Part shown: positions 1-10,846 of the stretch, in pieces
Layout: every line of letters starts with the position of its first letter
Numbering within the stretch: position 1 is the first letter of the stretch
Assembly: GCA_022560025.1 (NCBI GenBank)
Contig: JAFISE010000024.1
Location: 208,474 to 272,473 of the forward strand
From: Stagonosporopsis chrysanthemi
Lineage: Eukaryota; Ascomycota; Dothideomycetes; Pleosporales; Didymellaceae
DNA length: 64,000 nucleotides
Reading direction: 5' to 3'
Made by a program: the position numbers and the translations under genes
The notes under the pieces: model-generated
Databases searched by the model: none
Seen by the model: the letters and a program-made list of their open reading frames with translations, nothing else
What the model was told of the DNA's origin: nothing

Positions 1-680
1 CAGACCGAGGCTCAGCGGTTGGTACAGACAATGAAGAAGATTGGGAGGATGACGACGATGCAGCACTTGAAGCTCAGGAGCGCGAGATCGCCGTGGCAGA
101 ACATTTTTACAATTACTACCACCACGGCTTCGACATACTAATATCGCAGCCAACACAGATATCCCCTCCCTCGCCTACAGCAGAGCGCAGAGAGTCAGAT
201 CTTCGTGATGAAGGCGAACTGAGTGCACAGCCACTCAACCACCTGACTGCAACTAAGATCATCTTTCACGGCAACGTGCCGGGATCATATCAGTTCAATA
301 GACACAGGCGAAGCAGATGGACCTTGGAGCATGTTCCGTCAGCGCAATACCGAGAACCTTTGAACTCAGAAATGCGCTTCAGTGATATCTCAGGGCGGTT
401 GAAAGAGGTCTTTAAGACATACTACGAGAACGAGGAGCAGGAAAGATTACAACAGCGCGGGATGGCTTTGAACAGAGGCTGGGGCGACAGTCCTGGCAGC
501 AGTGTTGAGTTATTAGGCGGTTGGGAAGATGCATCTGGCAGGCGAAGCCAGGTTGCAAATACTGGGAGCGTTACAGCAGATGGAACCACAGACGTTGGGA
601 ACGTCGAACTCTTTGGCTTCCCAGGCATGGTGTTCGAGGTGTTGAAGAATGGTGCGGTGAGCTCTCTGACTGTGTATTGA
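1..680 (+). CDS. PHAF1/UPF0183-family protein, 3' part
   Basis: The open frame enters from the left edge (reading from base 3) and ends at TGA 678-680, so the N-terminus lies outside the window. After an acidic stretch come the pieces that mark the UPF0183 (PHAF1, phagophore assembly factor 1) family: a FYNYYHHGFDIL segment, an IIFHGNVPGSYQFN block followed by HRRSRW, and a C-terminal ELFGFPGMVFEVLKN strand ending in SSLTVY. The animal homologue has the same order, with NYFTLGVDVL, LHTNYPGHYNFN and IFEVMQN-type blocks. The animal protein acts with BCAS3 at autophagosome formation sites; its role in fungi is poorly known, so function here is by homology only. The next gene starts 241 bases downstream on the same strand. 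Confidence 0.82.
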   Translation, partial: DRGSAVGTDNEEDWEDDDDAALEAQEREIAVAEHFYNYYHHGFDILISQPTQISPPSPTAERRESDLRDEGELSAQPLNHLTATKIIFHGNVPGSYQFNRHRRSRWTLEHVPSAQYREPLNSEMRFSDISGRLKEVFKTYYENEEQERLQQRGMALNRGWGDSPGSSVELLGGWEDASGRRSQVANTGSVTADGTTDVGNVELFGFPGMVFEVLKNGAVSSLTVY

Positions 681-920
681 TTCAAGGTATGAGGGATGTA
701 ACGTATCACCATCGATGGACTGGAAGCATATAGAGCACTAGGGATACTGTATCTTGCAAGCCAAACTACACCAGCTCTATGTTTCTTTCGTCCTGCACAA
801 GTTATACCCCGCTGCATCACCGACCAATCTCCATGGCCGACCGAGGCATCGCCGGTTGCGGACCCCCGAAGCTCAAACCACCAAAAAACATGCTAAGCTT
901 CAACACTTCCTAACGATGCC

Positions 921-3900
921 ATGCTAACCCCAACGCGCATTCTCCGCGCGTCCTACTCATCGACCCTCCGTCTCCCCAAGTCGCCATTCCCGCCACGCCC
1001 TCTTTCCGAAAAGACATCGCTCTACCTGCAACGATGCACTGATGAGTTCTACGCCTGGCAGCGCACGCGCGCCGGCAAGCCATTCACCCTTCACGATGGG
1101 CCGCCATATGCTAATGGACCGCTCCATGTCGGACACGCGCTGAACAAGATCACGAAGGATATCATCTGCCGTTTCCATGTCGCGCAAGGCAATAAAGTCT
1201 CTTACATTCCCGGCTGGGACTGCCACGGCCTCCCAATCGAGATCAAGGCGCTGCAGGCTGCGAAGAAATCTCTAGGCGACACTGATGCAGTCTCCATTCG
1301 TGCCGCTGCGCGCGATCTCGCCGCCACTACGGTCGAGGCGCAGAAGCGCGGATTCAAGGAGTGGGGCGTCATGGGCGATTGGGATAATGCATACCAGACC
1401 ATGGAGAGGGGCTTCGAATTGAGGCAGCTCGATATCTTCAAGAAGATGTGGGAAAAGGGGCTGATATACAGGCAGTTCAAGCCTGTGTACTGGAGCCCAA
1501 GCTCAAGAACGGCGCTGGCGGAGGGCGAACTGGAGTATGATGAAGGGCACAAGAGTCTTGCGGCCTTCGTGAAGTTTCCAGCACACGTCTCAGAAGAGCT
1601 GAAGAAAAAGCTGGGGGAGATGGGTGTGCGAGGGGACGTCAATGTGGGCATCTGGACAACGACACCATGGACACTGCCCGCGAATAAAGCTATTGCAGTG
1701 CATAGGGATATGGAGTACTGCGTCGTGAAGGATGCGGAAAAGGGCAGTGAGCTGACATTGGTCGCTATGACAAGAGTGGCAGAGTACGAGAAAGCTCTCG
1801 AGCGCAAACTTGAAATCATCGGATCTGGGTTACGCGGATCGGCTCTTGCTGGGAATGTGCAGTATGAGAACCCTTTCCAAAAAGCGAATGGCCTCCAGCC
1901 AGTCATCCACGCAGATTTTGTGACCGACTCTTCTGGTACTGGGCTGGTTCATCTCGCTCCCGGCCACGGCATGGATGACTACCATGTCTGTCAGGCAATG
2001 GGCATCCCAGCGTTTGCGCCAATTGACGACGCGGGTACTTTCACAAAAGATGCTTTCCCAGGACAACCGGAGCTTCTCGAAGGGCTGCCTGTGTCGGATG
2101 AGAAGAGGACCGGCTCCCGAGCTATCTGCGATTACCTTGAGAAACACGGGCTACTTCGCGCAAAACAGAACTACCGACACAAGTACCCCATAGATTGGAG
2201 AACGAAGCAGCCGGTCATTGTAAGGGCCACCGAGCAATGGTTTGCAGACGTCGGTGATCTGAAAGACGCGTCGATGAAGGCTATTACTGAAGTAAACTTT
2301 CTCCCTGAGACTGGCCGTCCACGACTGGAGAGCTTCATCCAGGGACGAAGCCAATGGTGCATCTCTCGTCAGCGTGCGTGGGGCGTGCCAATTCCTGCTT
2401 TGTACAAGGTCCAAGGTGATCGTATCGAGGCAACCATGGACTCAAAGACCATTGAGCATTTGGTCAGCACCATCAAAGGGCGAGGCATCGACGCCTGGTG
2501 GACAGATGCTCCCTCGGACCCAGCCTGGACGCCACCTCACCTTGCCGGCACAGGAACATACGTTCGGGGACGCGACACGATGGATGTCTGGTTTGATAGC
2601 GGCACATCCTGGACGCTGTTGCCAACGTCTGAAGACGGCCCCGTTGCAGATGTCTACCTCGAAGGTACCGACCAGCATCGCGGGTGGTTCCAATCTTCGC
2701 TCCTCACGCACATTGCTGCGCAAGACTACTCTTCCGGTATAGCACGCGCACCATACAAGACGCTCATCACACATGGGTTTACGCTAGACTCTGACGGTCG
2801 CAAAATGAGCAAGTCCCTTGGCAACGTTATATCCCCGTCCCAAATCATGAATGGAGAGCTCCTCCCGCCCATCAAGCGCAAGAAGCAGAAAGGGCAGCCA
2901 GCACCACCGCCTGGGGCGACTCCGACGTACGATGGTATGGGTGCGGATGCGCTGCGTTTGTGGGTTGCAAGCAGTGACTACATGCGCGATGTCGCCATTG
3001 GCCAACCCGTTCTGCAATCCGTAAATCAATCTCTCCACAAATACCGCGTGACCTTGAAATGGATGCTCGGCGTCCTCTCTCTGCCGTCCTGTCCACCGCA
3101 GTTCTCATCGTTCAACGTCCTGCGCAATGAAATCCCGACCTCGCCTCTCCTCACTGACACACTGGCATTGCACAGACTCAGTCAAGTCTCGGCGGATGTA
3201 CACGCATCCTACACTCGTTACGAATTCTTCAAGTCCCTAAACACACTCAACAGATACATTGCCACAGATCTCAGCGCCTTCTACTTCGAGACGCTGAAAG
3301 ACCGCATCTATACCGGACACACATCCGACTGCAGCACCCTCCAGTCACACCTGGGCTTGATCTTCTACGAGCTCCTCCAGATTCTCGCGCCGGTGACACC
3401 GCTCCTCGTCGAAGAGGCCTGGGACCACGTCCCCGCCCTGCTGCGCGAGAACAGCATCCATCCCAGCCAGGCCACCTGGAGTGCTCTTCCCTCAAAGAGT
3501 GCCGCAAAAGGCAAGGCGCTGGACAGCGCACTCGAGCGCCTCACCGATATTGGCAACGCAATCAAGATCGCGCAAGAGCGACTGCGCGCAGATAAGAAAA
3601 TCGGCTCCGGCCTTGAAACAGCAGTCACGCTCGTGCTCTCCCCCGATGCCATCTTCGAGTTCAACGCCCTGCTGCAGAGCTGTGTCCCACATGCAGAGCA
3701 TTTCGACGTGCAGACACAGTTGGCCGGCTTGCTGGTCGTCAGCGACTTCCGAATGAGCGCCGGCGTGCCAGATGCAATGGGGGCGTGGGCGTGGTCCGAG
3801 TTTGAGGCTGTTGCGGCGACGAGCGAGAACAGCTTCCTTAAGGACGCGAGGGTTATGGTGCATCCGCCGCAGCTCGAGAAGTGTCCGAGATGTTGGCGCT

Positions 3901-3965
3901 TCGCGAGGGCAGCGGAGGAGGAGTTGTGTCGCAGGTGTGATGATGTAGTAGGAGAAGTCTCGTGA
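921..3965 (+). CDS. ISM1: Isoleucyl-tRNA synthetase, mitochondrial
   Basis: A 1014-residue, intron-free class I aminoacyl-tRNA synthetase that charges tRNA-Ile with isoleucine. The HIGH signature is HVGH at residues 69-72 within PYANGPLHVGHALNK, and KMSKS lies at 628-632. The middle part carries the CP1 editing domain (GIWTTTPWTLPANKA) and the WFDSG and EGTDQHRGWF blocks typical of IleRS. The C-terminus has a four-cysteine zinc site, C988/C991 and C1003/C1006 (CPRCW...CRRC), as in bacterial-type IleRS. The first 30 residues are rich in Arg, Ser and Pro with few acidic residues, as expected of a mitochondrial targeting peptide, and the bacterial-type architecture fits the organellar enzyme rather than the cytosolic one. 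The start is the ATG opening this presequence. A Lys-rich insert (PPIKRKKQKGQPAPPPG) sits after KMSKS. Confidence 0.95.
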   Translation: MLTPTRILRASYSSTLRLPKSPFPPRPLSEKTSLYLQRCTDEFYAWQRTRAGKPFTLHDGPPYANGPLHVGHALNKITKDIICRFHVAQGNKVSYIPGWDCHGLPIEIKALQAAKKSLGDTDAVSIRAAARDLAATTVEAQKRGFKEWGVMGDWDNAYQTMERGFELRQLDIFKKMWEKGLIYRQFKPVYWSPSSRTALAEGELEYDEGHKSLAAFVKFPAHVSEELKKKLGEMGVRGDVNVGIWTTTPWTLPANKAIAVHRDMEYCVVKDAEKGSELTLVAMTRVAEYEKALERKLEIIGSGLRGSALAGNVQYENPFQKANGLQPVIHADFVTDSSGTGLVHLAPGHGMDDYHVCQAMGIPAFAPIDDAGTFTKDAFPGQPELLEGLPVSDEKRTGSRAICDYLEKHGLLRAKQNYRHKYPIDWRTKQPVIVRATEQWFADVGDLKDASMKAITEVNFLPETGRPRLESFIQGRSQWCISRQRAWGVPIPALYKVQGDRIEATMDSKTIEHLVSTIKGRGIDAWWTDAPSDPAWTPPHLAGTGTYVRGRDTMDVWFDSGTSWTLLPTSEDGPVADVYLEGTDQHRGWFQSSLLTHIAAQDYSSGIARAPYKTLITHGFTLDSDGRKMSKSLGNVISPSQIMNGELLPPIKRKKQKGQPAPPPGATPTYDGMGADALRLWVASSDYMRDVAIGQPVLQSVNQSLHKYRVTLKWMLGVLSLPSCPPQFSSFNVLRNEIPTSPLLTDTLALHRLSQVSADVHASYTRYEFFKSLNTLNRYIATDLSAFYFETLKDRIYTGHTSDCSTLQSHLGLIFYELLQILAPVTPLLVEEAWDHVPALLRENSIHPSQATWSALPSKSAAKGKALDSALERLTDIGNAIKIAQERLRADKKIGSGLETAVTLVLSPDAIFEFNALLQSCVPHAEHFDVQTQLAGLLVVSDFRMSAGVPDAMGAWAWSEFEAVAATSENSFLKDARVMVHPPQLEKCPRCWRFARAAEEELCRRCDDVVGEVS

Positions 3966-6900
3966 TCTGTTGTGCAAGTGGTGTATCATTTGTTGTAGTG
4001 TAGAGATAGGACAGACAGGCCACACGCGTGAGCCCGTTCGAGCGCGGATATGTACATCATTACTCTTTGTGCGATAAATACTGTTCTCCTATTTCTTTAT
4101 CTACGCCCCCACGGGCGTGCAGGATGTTGTTTGAGTTCAATGTAAACACCTTCTCTGTCGAATTCTCATCCCTTCCAGCACTGCTACACCATCCGCCTCC
4201 TGCTACATGAACACGCCTTCCCGGCAAGTGGAGCAATTGACACTCGCACGTCAATGAGTGTTCACACAAACCAACCATTAACAGGATGTCGAAGGGTTGG
4301 TGGCTTTGCGTACACACAGAGCTCAAATGCGATGAATCAGCATAATAGGGGACACGGGAATGAGGACCGAAAAAAACGTTTAGTAATACATGGCCAGAAG
4401 CATGGAGCAGCAGAAGCGTGATGTGCACGGTTAGCACTTGATTGACAGTGGAGGCAGGTAGATTCGGTTTCGATAGCCGAGTCTGATGAGAGAGCTAGGG
4501 TGCGTCGCGAAGCTGCCTGCATTGAACCGGAAAGTACCATGATAGACTCCAGCTCAAAATACTGGAGACGTATCTTGTGGCCACAGCGCAGATGGCCTCG
4601 CCAGATCCAGATGGCACAAACCCCAGTCACAGGTCAATCTGGCACAGCCTCCAGCTCTGGCTAGACTTGAGGGCGACATGCATGCGCGATATTGCAGTCG
4701 GAAAGCTGAAATGTGACAATCTGGGCCGTCCTGGGAGCTGAAACGCAGGGTCTGTCTAAACGCAGCTCGTACCTGGTGAGCGGGACATGGCTTGACAGGT
4801 GGCACTGAGAGATGGACCCCTAGAGCCAAAGATTACGTACGATACGTGAATTCTGAGGCTGTTTGGGACTCGGCAGCTACTATACAATGCGCATTCGGAA
4901 CGGTTCCGCTAATCGTCGTCCTGCGTTGAGATAGCGACGTAGAGCTGGACGGTCCATGCGTGGTTTTCATTGAGGTATTTGCTTTCAATAGTTCGATTAC
5001 CATGAGCAATCGTCATAGGTTTGGAGCCCCTGCGGAACGTTCGGTGAATACGTGGACGGCTACGTGGATTCGAGTGTGGGCTATTCAACAGTCCGCTCTG
5101 GCTAACTGAAAGGTATCATTTTCGGACAAATCGTGGGGCATAGAGTTACAGGACGAAGGGCCCCAGTGTAAAGTGCGATATCGTGAACAGTCCACATGTA
5201 AGAGTGGAGACTTGCCTGCATGCAGGAAGTGATGATGGTCGTGTGGCTTTGACCGGGTGTTGAAGGGCTTCACCGCCTCCGCATCAATACATACATTGTG
5301 AGCCACAAGACATGTGGCACCTTGTTAACGGTGTGCACGAGCCTGTTCCTCGCCTCGAGTCCTGCCTGGCGGCTCCGCATGCACAAGTCGGTGTTTGATT
5401 ATCGGTGTTAGAGACTGTGTTGTGGTTAGCGTAGCAGCAGCCCTGAGCCCAGCTACCAGCCACAACTAATTCAAGGCATACCGGAATCTAGCCCTGCCGC
5501 TGCATGTGACTAGCTCGGTCCGGGCTCCATGAGCTAATGCGCGTTCAGACAGTTCCTCCACCTTAATCCGGTAGGCGTCATGGATTGGCCTAGGGCAATC
5601 ACCCGTTTAAAAGTTTCGTCAGGATTGTGTGGGTTGGTGTACAGTAAGGCGTAGCGTGGTTCATGGCTCTTGGGTGGCAGCGGAAGTTTGGTCGTCCTTA
5701 GTCTCCCGTTGAGCTAAGGACGCTTCAAACGCCGAGATGTAAGCCGGCCAAATGCAATTAATAATACAAATAATTGAAACGTTGAAAGCGGCTTGTACGG
5801 TTGCTGCCGTAGCTTTGCAACGACCCAGTTGAGGTGCATGGGAAACACTGACTTGGCGACAAGGTAAGGGTACTGAATGATCATGCGTCCGAAATGAACG
5901 CTTGATCAAGACCAAACTTGGACCGTGCATGTGGTTGATGTGTTTGTTACTGACGGGGCATCGGAAACGTCCCTGGAGCCGACCAGGAGAGAACTTCCGA
6001 TCCGGGACGGAGTTGGACTTATTCTTGCAATTAATAGACAAGGCACGGTGAGGTGATCAGTGCCGGTCGCAAACCCATGTTCATGTCACCTTTGACTGAT
6101 ATAAAGTGCTGACTAGACTGACAAGAGATGGAGTGGTCTGCCCGTTCGATGGTCAATGTTTCTCCTGGAACTTACCAGTACATTTCCCGCATTTGGAGTT
6201 CGAGTTTGGCTGGATATGGTTGAGCTCGCGCAACTTGTCAGACCCCAGCTTCACGAGTATTCAGGTTACCCCGAGTGCCATTTGGGCGTTGAGCAAAATA
6301 CCTCTTGATACCCGTGTTAACAGATTGGGGGATTGTCCCCGTCTGCCCAGGATACAAGGCGGGAGCATCCAGGCATCGGCCCGTGAGAAGGCCCGGTCGC
6401 TGTCACACGGTTCAGGTCAACAGAACATGTTTATCGGCTGTATCCACGGAGGTACGTGGAGCCACGTCTTAAGGCTTGAGGATTGGTTAGCTTCGTCCCG
6501 TTCAGTGTCTGGGTTTACACAAACCAGAAGGGTATGCCGAAGCAGATAGCTCTTTTGAGGAGTCCGGAGCTTTGGATTTTCACAGTGCTTCAAGAAGATT
6601 TCCCGTTCCGGGGCTTCCCCGTCGTGCTCTTTAGTAATGTTCGCGGGTACTGTGTAGCCTTCGCACGCACAGGCGTCCTGGCAATCTCTCCGAAAAGATT
6701 GTGATGTTACAGCCGCATTCGGAGTTTTCAAGATTGAGCAACATGTCGGGCAGTATTGAGCCTGATGCGATGTCTTGGGTGTTGACATACATGCTGTGCA
6801 GCAAGGCGATTTGTAGCCAGCTGCGCATCTGCAACTGATGTACTCTGGCTGTACGATGGAATGTTGGTCTTGTAGATGGCCGAAAGCATCTCTGGCCATG

Positions 6901-8077
6901 CCTTGTCTTTTCAGCCTCCCCAACTGTGTGTGGCCATTGTGGACAGAAGTTCAAAGGCCCCATGGTCGAACCCGTCACAGTATGTCATCAGGCCCACTGA
7001 CCGTGTCGGCGGAAAACTATTAGTGGGGGTTTGTAAGGGGCAAGGGTCTGAGTGCCGCTCGTCTGTTTGAAGAATCCAATCGGATTGCTGGCATTGCGAA
7101 GAGTGGGCTGGACAAGGCATTACTACTGTAGTACGTACTGTGTAGGATTCGGCGACATCGGATCGAGGTCTCCGTGATGTCAGGCGCATGCACAGTGTCG
7201 TCGTTCGAGTCCAGGGTATGGATGCGCCTTGCTGCTTGACGCCTGTATCCCTGCGGGTCCGAGTCAAGCAGCGGAGCTGCGGTATGCTCGGCCTTACTTG
7301 ATACCTTGACGAAGACGTTGAAGACGAACGAGTTCTGATCGATGGGCTTCGATGGCCATTTCGCAATGTACACAGTAGTGACAGCTCCGAATCGATCTAC
7401 TACGTTGGCGACGGGCGGCGTGGTTGTGCTCGGCAAATGATATCAGCTAGATAATCATCTCAGGGCCAAATCGTCGAGGGCACAGAATTGCTGAGAGCAG
7501 CGTCCCTAGCTTGCACTGGTCATATCGCTCAAATTGGAGACCCCGAATGCGTCAAACATTTCTACCGATGAACTTTTAATAGTAAGTCCAAGTAAGGTAA
7601 TCGAGCGAAGTACGAAGTCGGTGCACGAATTAACTTCCATAGGCTCCAATAAGGTATTGACACATTCCAGAGGTTCTATGAGACCACGTTGATATACTTC
7701 GATTGAGAAATACTTCAAAGACACTGGTGGTCCGCTATGCTAGGAGTTGAGCACAAGCTGAGTAGCCGGTACGGCGGTACCATATTACGTATAGAGCAAG
7801 GAATTGACGTGTCTGGACTATGATCTCCTCCAACTCGAATGTGAGTCCATCGCTTGCAAGTTTTGGATACTGCGGAAGGTGAACGTATTTGCAATACTGG
7901 TAAAGTGTTCAAAGGTTGTGAGCGCGACACGCTAAAACGCGTGTTGCTGCTTAGTAAGAGTAGAGCTTGGACCGCCGCGGTCTTCGATAGTAGCGACGAC
8001 AATTATTGCGCACTCACTGCCATCCGCCTTCATCAACCGTCCACTGCCGTTAGGAACCTCTTTGGAGAGTCGCAAAC
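3966..8077. other. Gene-poor stretch, 4.1 kb
   Basis: Only short open frames on both strands with no recognisable domain, no plausible exon chain and no low-complexity amino-acid bias. I saw no tRNA-like B box, no long direct or inverted repeat and no transposase or reverse-transcriptase motif. It probably holds the ISM1 3' UTR, the POB3 promoter and non-coding sequence; a non-coding RNA or an old degraded element cannot be excluded by eye. Confidence 0.6.
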
Positions 8078-9972
8078 ATGTAAACGCTCTGCTGACACTG
8101 CTGGAAGGCTACATTTCGCTCTGGAATGCTGACGCTAAGCAGGGAGGCCTTCAACGACATCTACCTCAATCTCTCCCGCAAACCAGGCGCCACACGATTC
8201 TCCGAGTCTGGGTTCGGCTGGAAACCTGCGAATGGCGAGACGTACACGTGCGATCAGTCACAGATCATTCAGGCGCAGTGGAGTCGAGCGGCGCGCGGCT
8301 ACGAGATCAAGATCCTCTCACGCAACGACGGCGTTGTACAATTAGATGGCTTCAAGCAAGAGGTGAGACAGCGCACCGTTGGTGTATAAACAAGACTTGT
8401 TGACAATCTCAGGATTTCGACCGCGCAGCAAAGCTCTTCAAGGTCTGGTACGGCATCAACCTTGACAACCGAGAACACGCTCTGCGTGGCTGGAATTGGG
8501 GAAAGGCCGAATTTGGAAAGGCAGAGCTTACCTTCAATGTCGCAAATCGCCCCGCTTTCGAGGTCCCATACACCGAAGTATCGAACACCAACTTGGCTGG
8601 CAAGAACGAGGTCGCTGTCGATTTTTCACTCCCGGCTGATGGTGACCCTGGCGCAAATGGGAGCCTTGGAGGCGCTCGGTTCAGAGGCAAAAAGTCTGCT
8701 GGTGCTCGCGACCAGCTAGTCGAGATGCGCTTCTACATTCCAGGTGTTGCATCGAAGAAGGAGAAGAACGAAGACGGTGAAGACATCTCTGGAGCAGAAG
8801 AAGGCGAGGAGCAGAACGCCGCAAACCTGTTCTACGAGACTCTCATGGACAAGGCCGAGATTGGCGAGGTTGCTGGTGACACATTCGCCACCTTCCTCGA
8901 TATCCTCCACTTGACTCCTAGAGGTCGTTTTGACATCGACATGTATGAGACCTCGTTCCGACTACGTGGAAAGACGTACGACTACAAGATCCAATTCGAC
9001 TCCGTGAAGAAGTTCATGGTACTGCCGAAGCCCGACGACATGCACACGTTGATCACAATAGGATTAGATCCACCTCTGCGGCAAGGTCAGACGCGCTACC
9101 CATTTCTGGTCATGCAATTCAAGCGTGACGAGGAAGTCAACCTGGACCTCAACATGAAGGAAGACTTGTTAGAGGAAAAGTACAAAGATAAGCTGCAATC
9201 ACACTATGAGGCGCCAATCGCTGGAGTAGTTTCGGACATCTTCCGAGGCCTCAGTGGGAAACGAATCACAAGGCCATCTCGCGATTTCATCAGTCACCAC
9301 GAGCAGTCTGGCGTAAAGTGCTCAATCAAGGCCAATGAGGGTCACCTGTACTGCCTGGACAAAGCGTTTATGTTCATCCCCAAGCCAGCCACCTACATTG
9401 CCATGGACAACATCGCATCGGTGACCATGTCGCGTGTCGGCGGTGCTATGGCAGCGAGTCGAACATTCGATATCACATTCACAATGAAGGGTGGCATGGC
9501 AGAGCACCAATTCTCCAACATCAATCGGTGAGTTCGAATTGAAAAATCATGTGCCAGCCAATCCACTAACAGCAGGTCACAGTGAAGAACAGCAGCCGCT
9601 CGAGAACTTCTTCCGAGCCAAAGGCATCAAGACAAAGAACGAGATGGCAGATGACGTAAGTGATTTACCTCTGTACCCACACGATCATGCTAATGTAGTC
9701 GATAGTCGGGAGCAATCCTTGCAGCTGCACTTCAGGACGACGACCTTGCCTCTAGCGATGATGGAGGCGTCGCGAATCGCGGTAGTGCCGACGAGGACGA
9801 CGAGAGCGTTGATGAGGACTTCCAGACCGAGTCCGAATCTGAAGTGGGCGAAGAATTTGACTCAGACCACGACAGTGGCTCCGGGGACAGCGATGCTGAG
9901 ATGGAAGATGCAGACAGCGAAGCAGGGCCAGAAGACCAGCGACCTAAGAAAAAACAGAAGACTTCGGACTGA
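8078..9972 (+). CDS. POB3: FACT histone chaperone subunit Pob3 (SSRP1-like)
   Basis: Pob3 pairs with Spt16 in FACT, which dismantles and rebuilds nucleosomes ahead of RNA and DNA polymerases. Proposed exons: 8078-8079, 8143-8362, 8413-9527, 9583-9655 and 9706-9972, giving 558 residues. The N-terminus MEAFNDIYLNLSRKPG matches the Pob3 N-terminal domain. The middle carries the SSRP1-type PH domains, with HLTPRGRFDIDMYE and the Rtt106-like block around SGVKCSIKANEGHLY. The tail is strongly acidic (SADEDDESVDEDFQTESE) and ends in PKKKQKTSD. There is no HMG box, as expected in fungi, where Nhp6 supplies it. The start is unusual: AT at 8078-8079 joined to G8143 restores ATG-GAG-GCC across a 63-nt GTAAAC...GCAG intron. 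The alternative is the in-frame ATG at 8126, which gives MLTLSREAFNDIY and 563 residues without the first intron. Confidence 0.92.
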
Positions 9973-10846
9973 GCGAGTAGGCACCAGTCCGCGCAAGACC
10001 GCCAGCCACCTGAAGAATGTGGCCGAGCTTTCAGAGTGGCTCAAAGGCGGTGAGAGAGCCGATGATTATCCGGAACTTCTACGATCCTTCCATGTTTCGA
10101 TGCGCTACATGCACGTTTATTTTCTTCCCGCTGATAACGCCATCAGGGCCACGATCGCGAACTGGTAGAGGGATGATGGAGTTCAGTCCGACGCACATGA
10201 TGAGCACCTAGTATCGACTGAAACGTAGCGGGATGGACCGGGTGACAGGAAGTATCCCTCCGGATCTGAGCTGGGATGAGGGAAGGGGTGCCCTAAAGAC
10301 ATGGTCGCTTGCCAAGACGGTCCGATGGCGGTATTACGCGAAAGCATAGCGTCCAGGAGAAAACTTTAAAAAAAGTGGCGACTAGCGGCCATATTCCGAC
10401 TAGTTCTCGCGTGCCGTATCTTTAAGTGATGGTGGTCCTGCAGCTCGGTCAGGGCTCGGCCAGAAGCACATCATTATGGCGCTTGACGCGACTCGGCCAA
10501 CTGGTAGTAGCTCTTGCATGCTCAACTTTAGCTCAATGCTCAAACTACCCCAGATCGAGCGACGCGAATGCGATTCATGCTGACGCACCTAGAGCAAGGA
10601 AAAGCCTTTCGCCATTCCCTACAGGCCCTGCTTAGATTGTGACGGTGGACTGGCGCTGGCGCGAACCATGCTAGACCCCGCATCCAACCTTCAGCAAGAC
10701 CGCTGTATCGCCCAGGAGCATGTTGTTATATCTATCACCCACCGCTCGCCGCCGACTCATGCGGACCTTCCTTCATACCCACCGCGCTCGACCCGAGTCC
10801 CCGTGACCACTTTTATCTCATACTAAACCTGCGGACTATTACTGAG
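9973..10846. other. Intergenic, POB3 3' side and regulator promoter
   Basis: 874 bases between two co-directional genes. A short A-rich run (AAACTTTAAAAAAAG) lies near 10362-10376. No gene, RNA or repeat is recognised. The last few hundred bases must include the promoter and 5' UTR of the Zn2Cys6 gene. Confidence 0.6.

Noticed and set aside
1202..1906. Long antisense frames inside ISM1, PDE, Nha1 and other genes
   Set aside because: They overlap strong coding regions in full, have no independent family resemblance and follow from GC bias at third positions.
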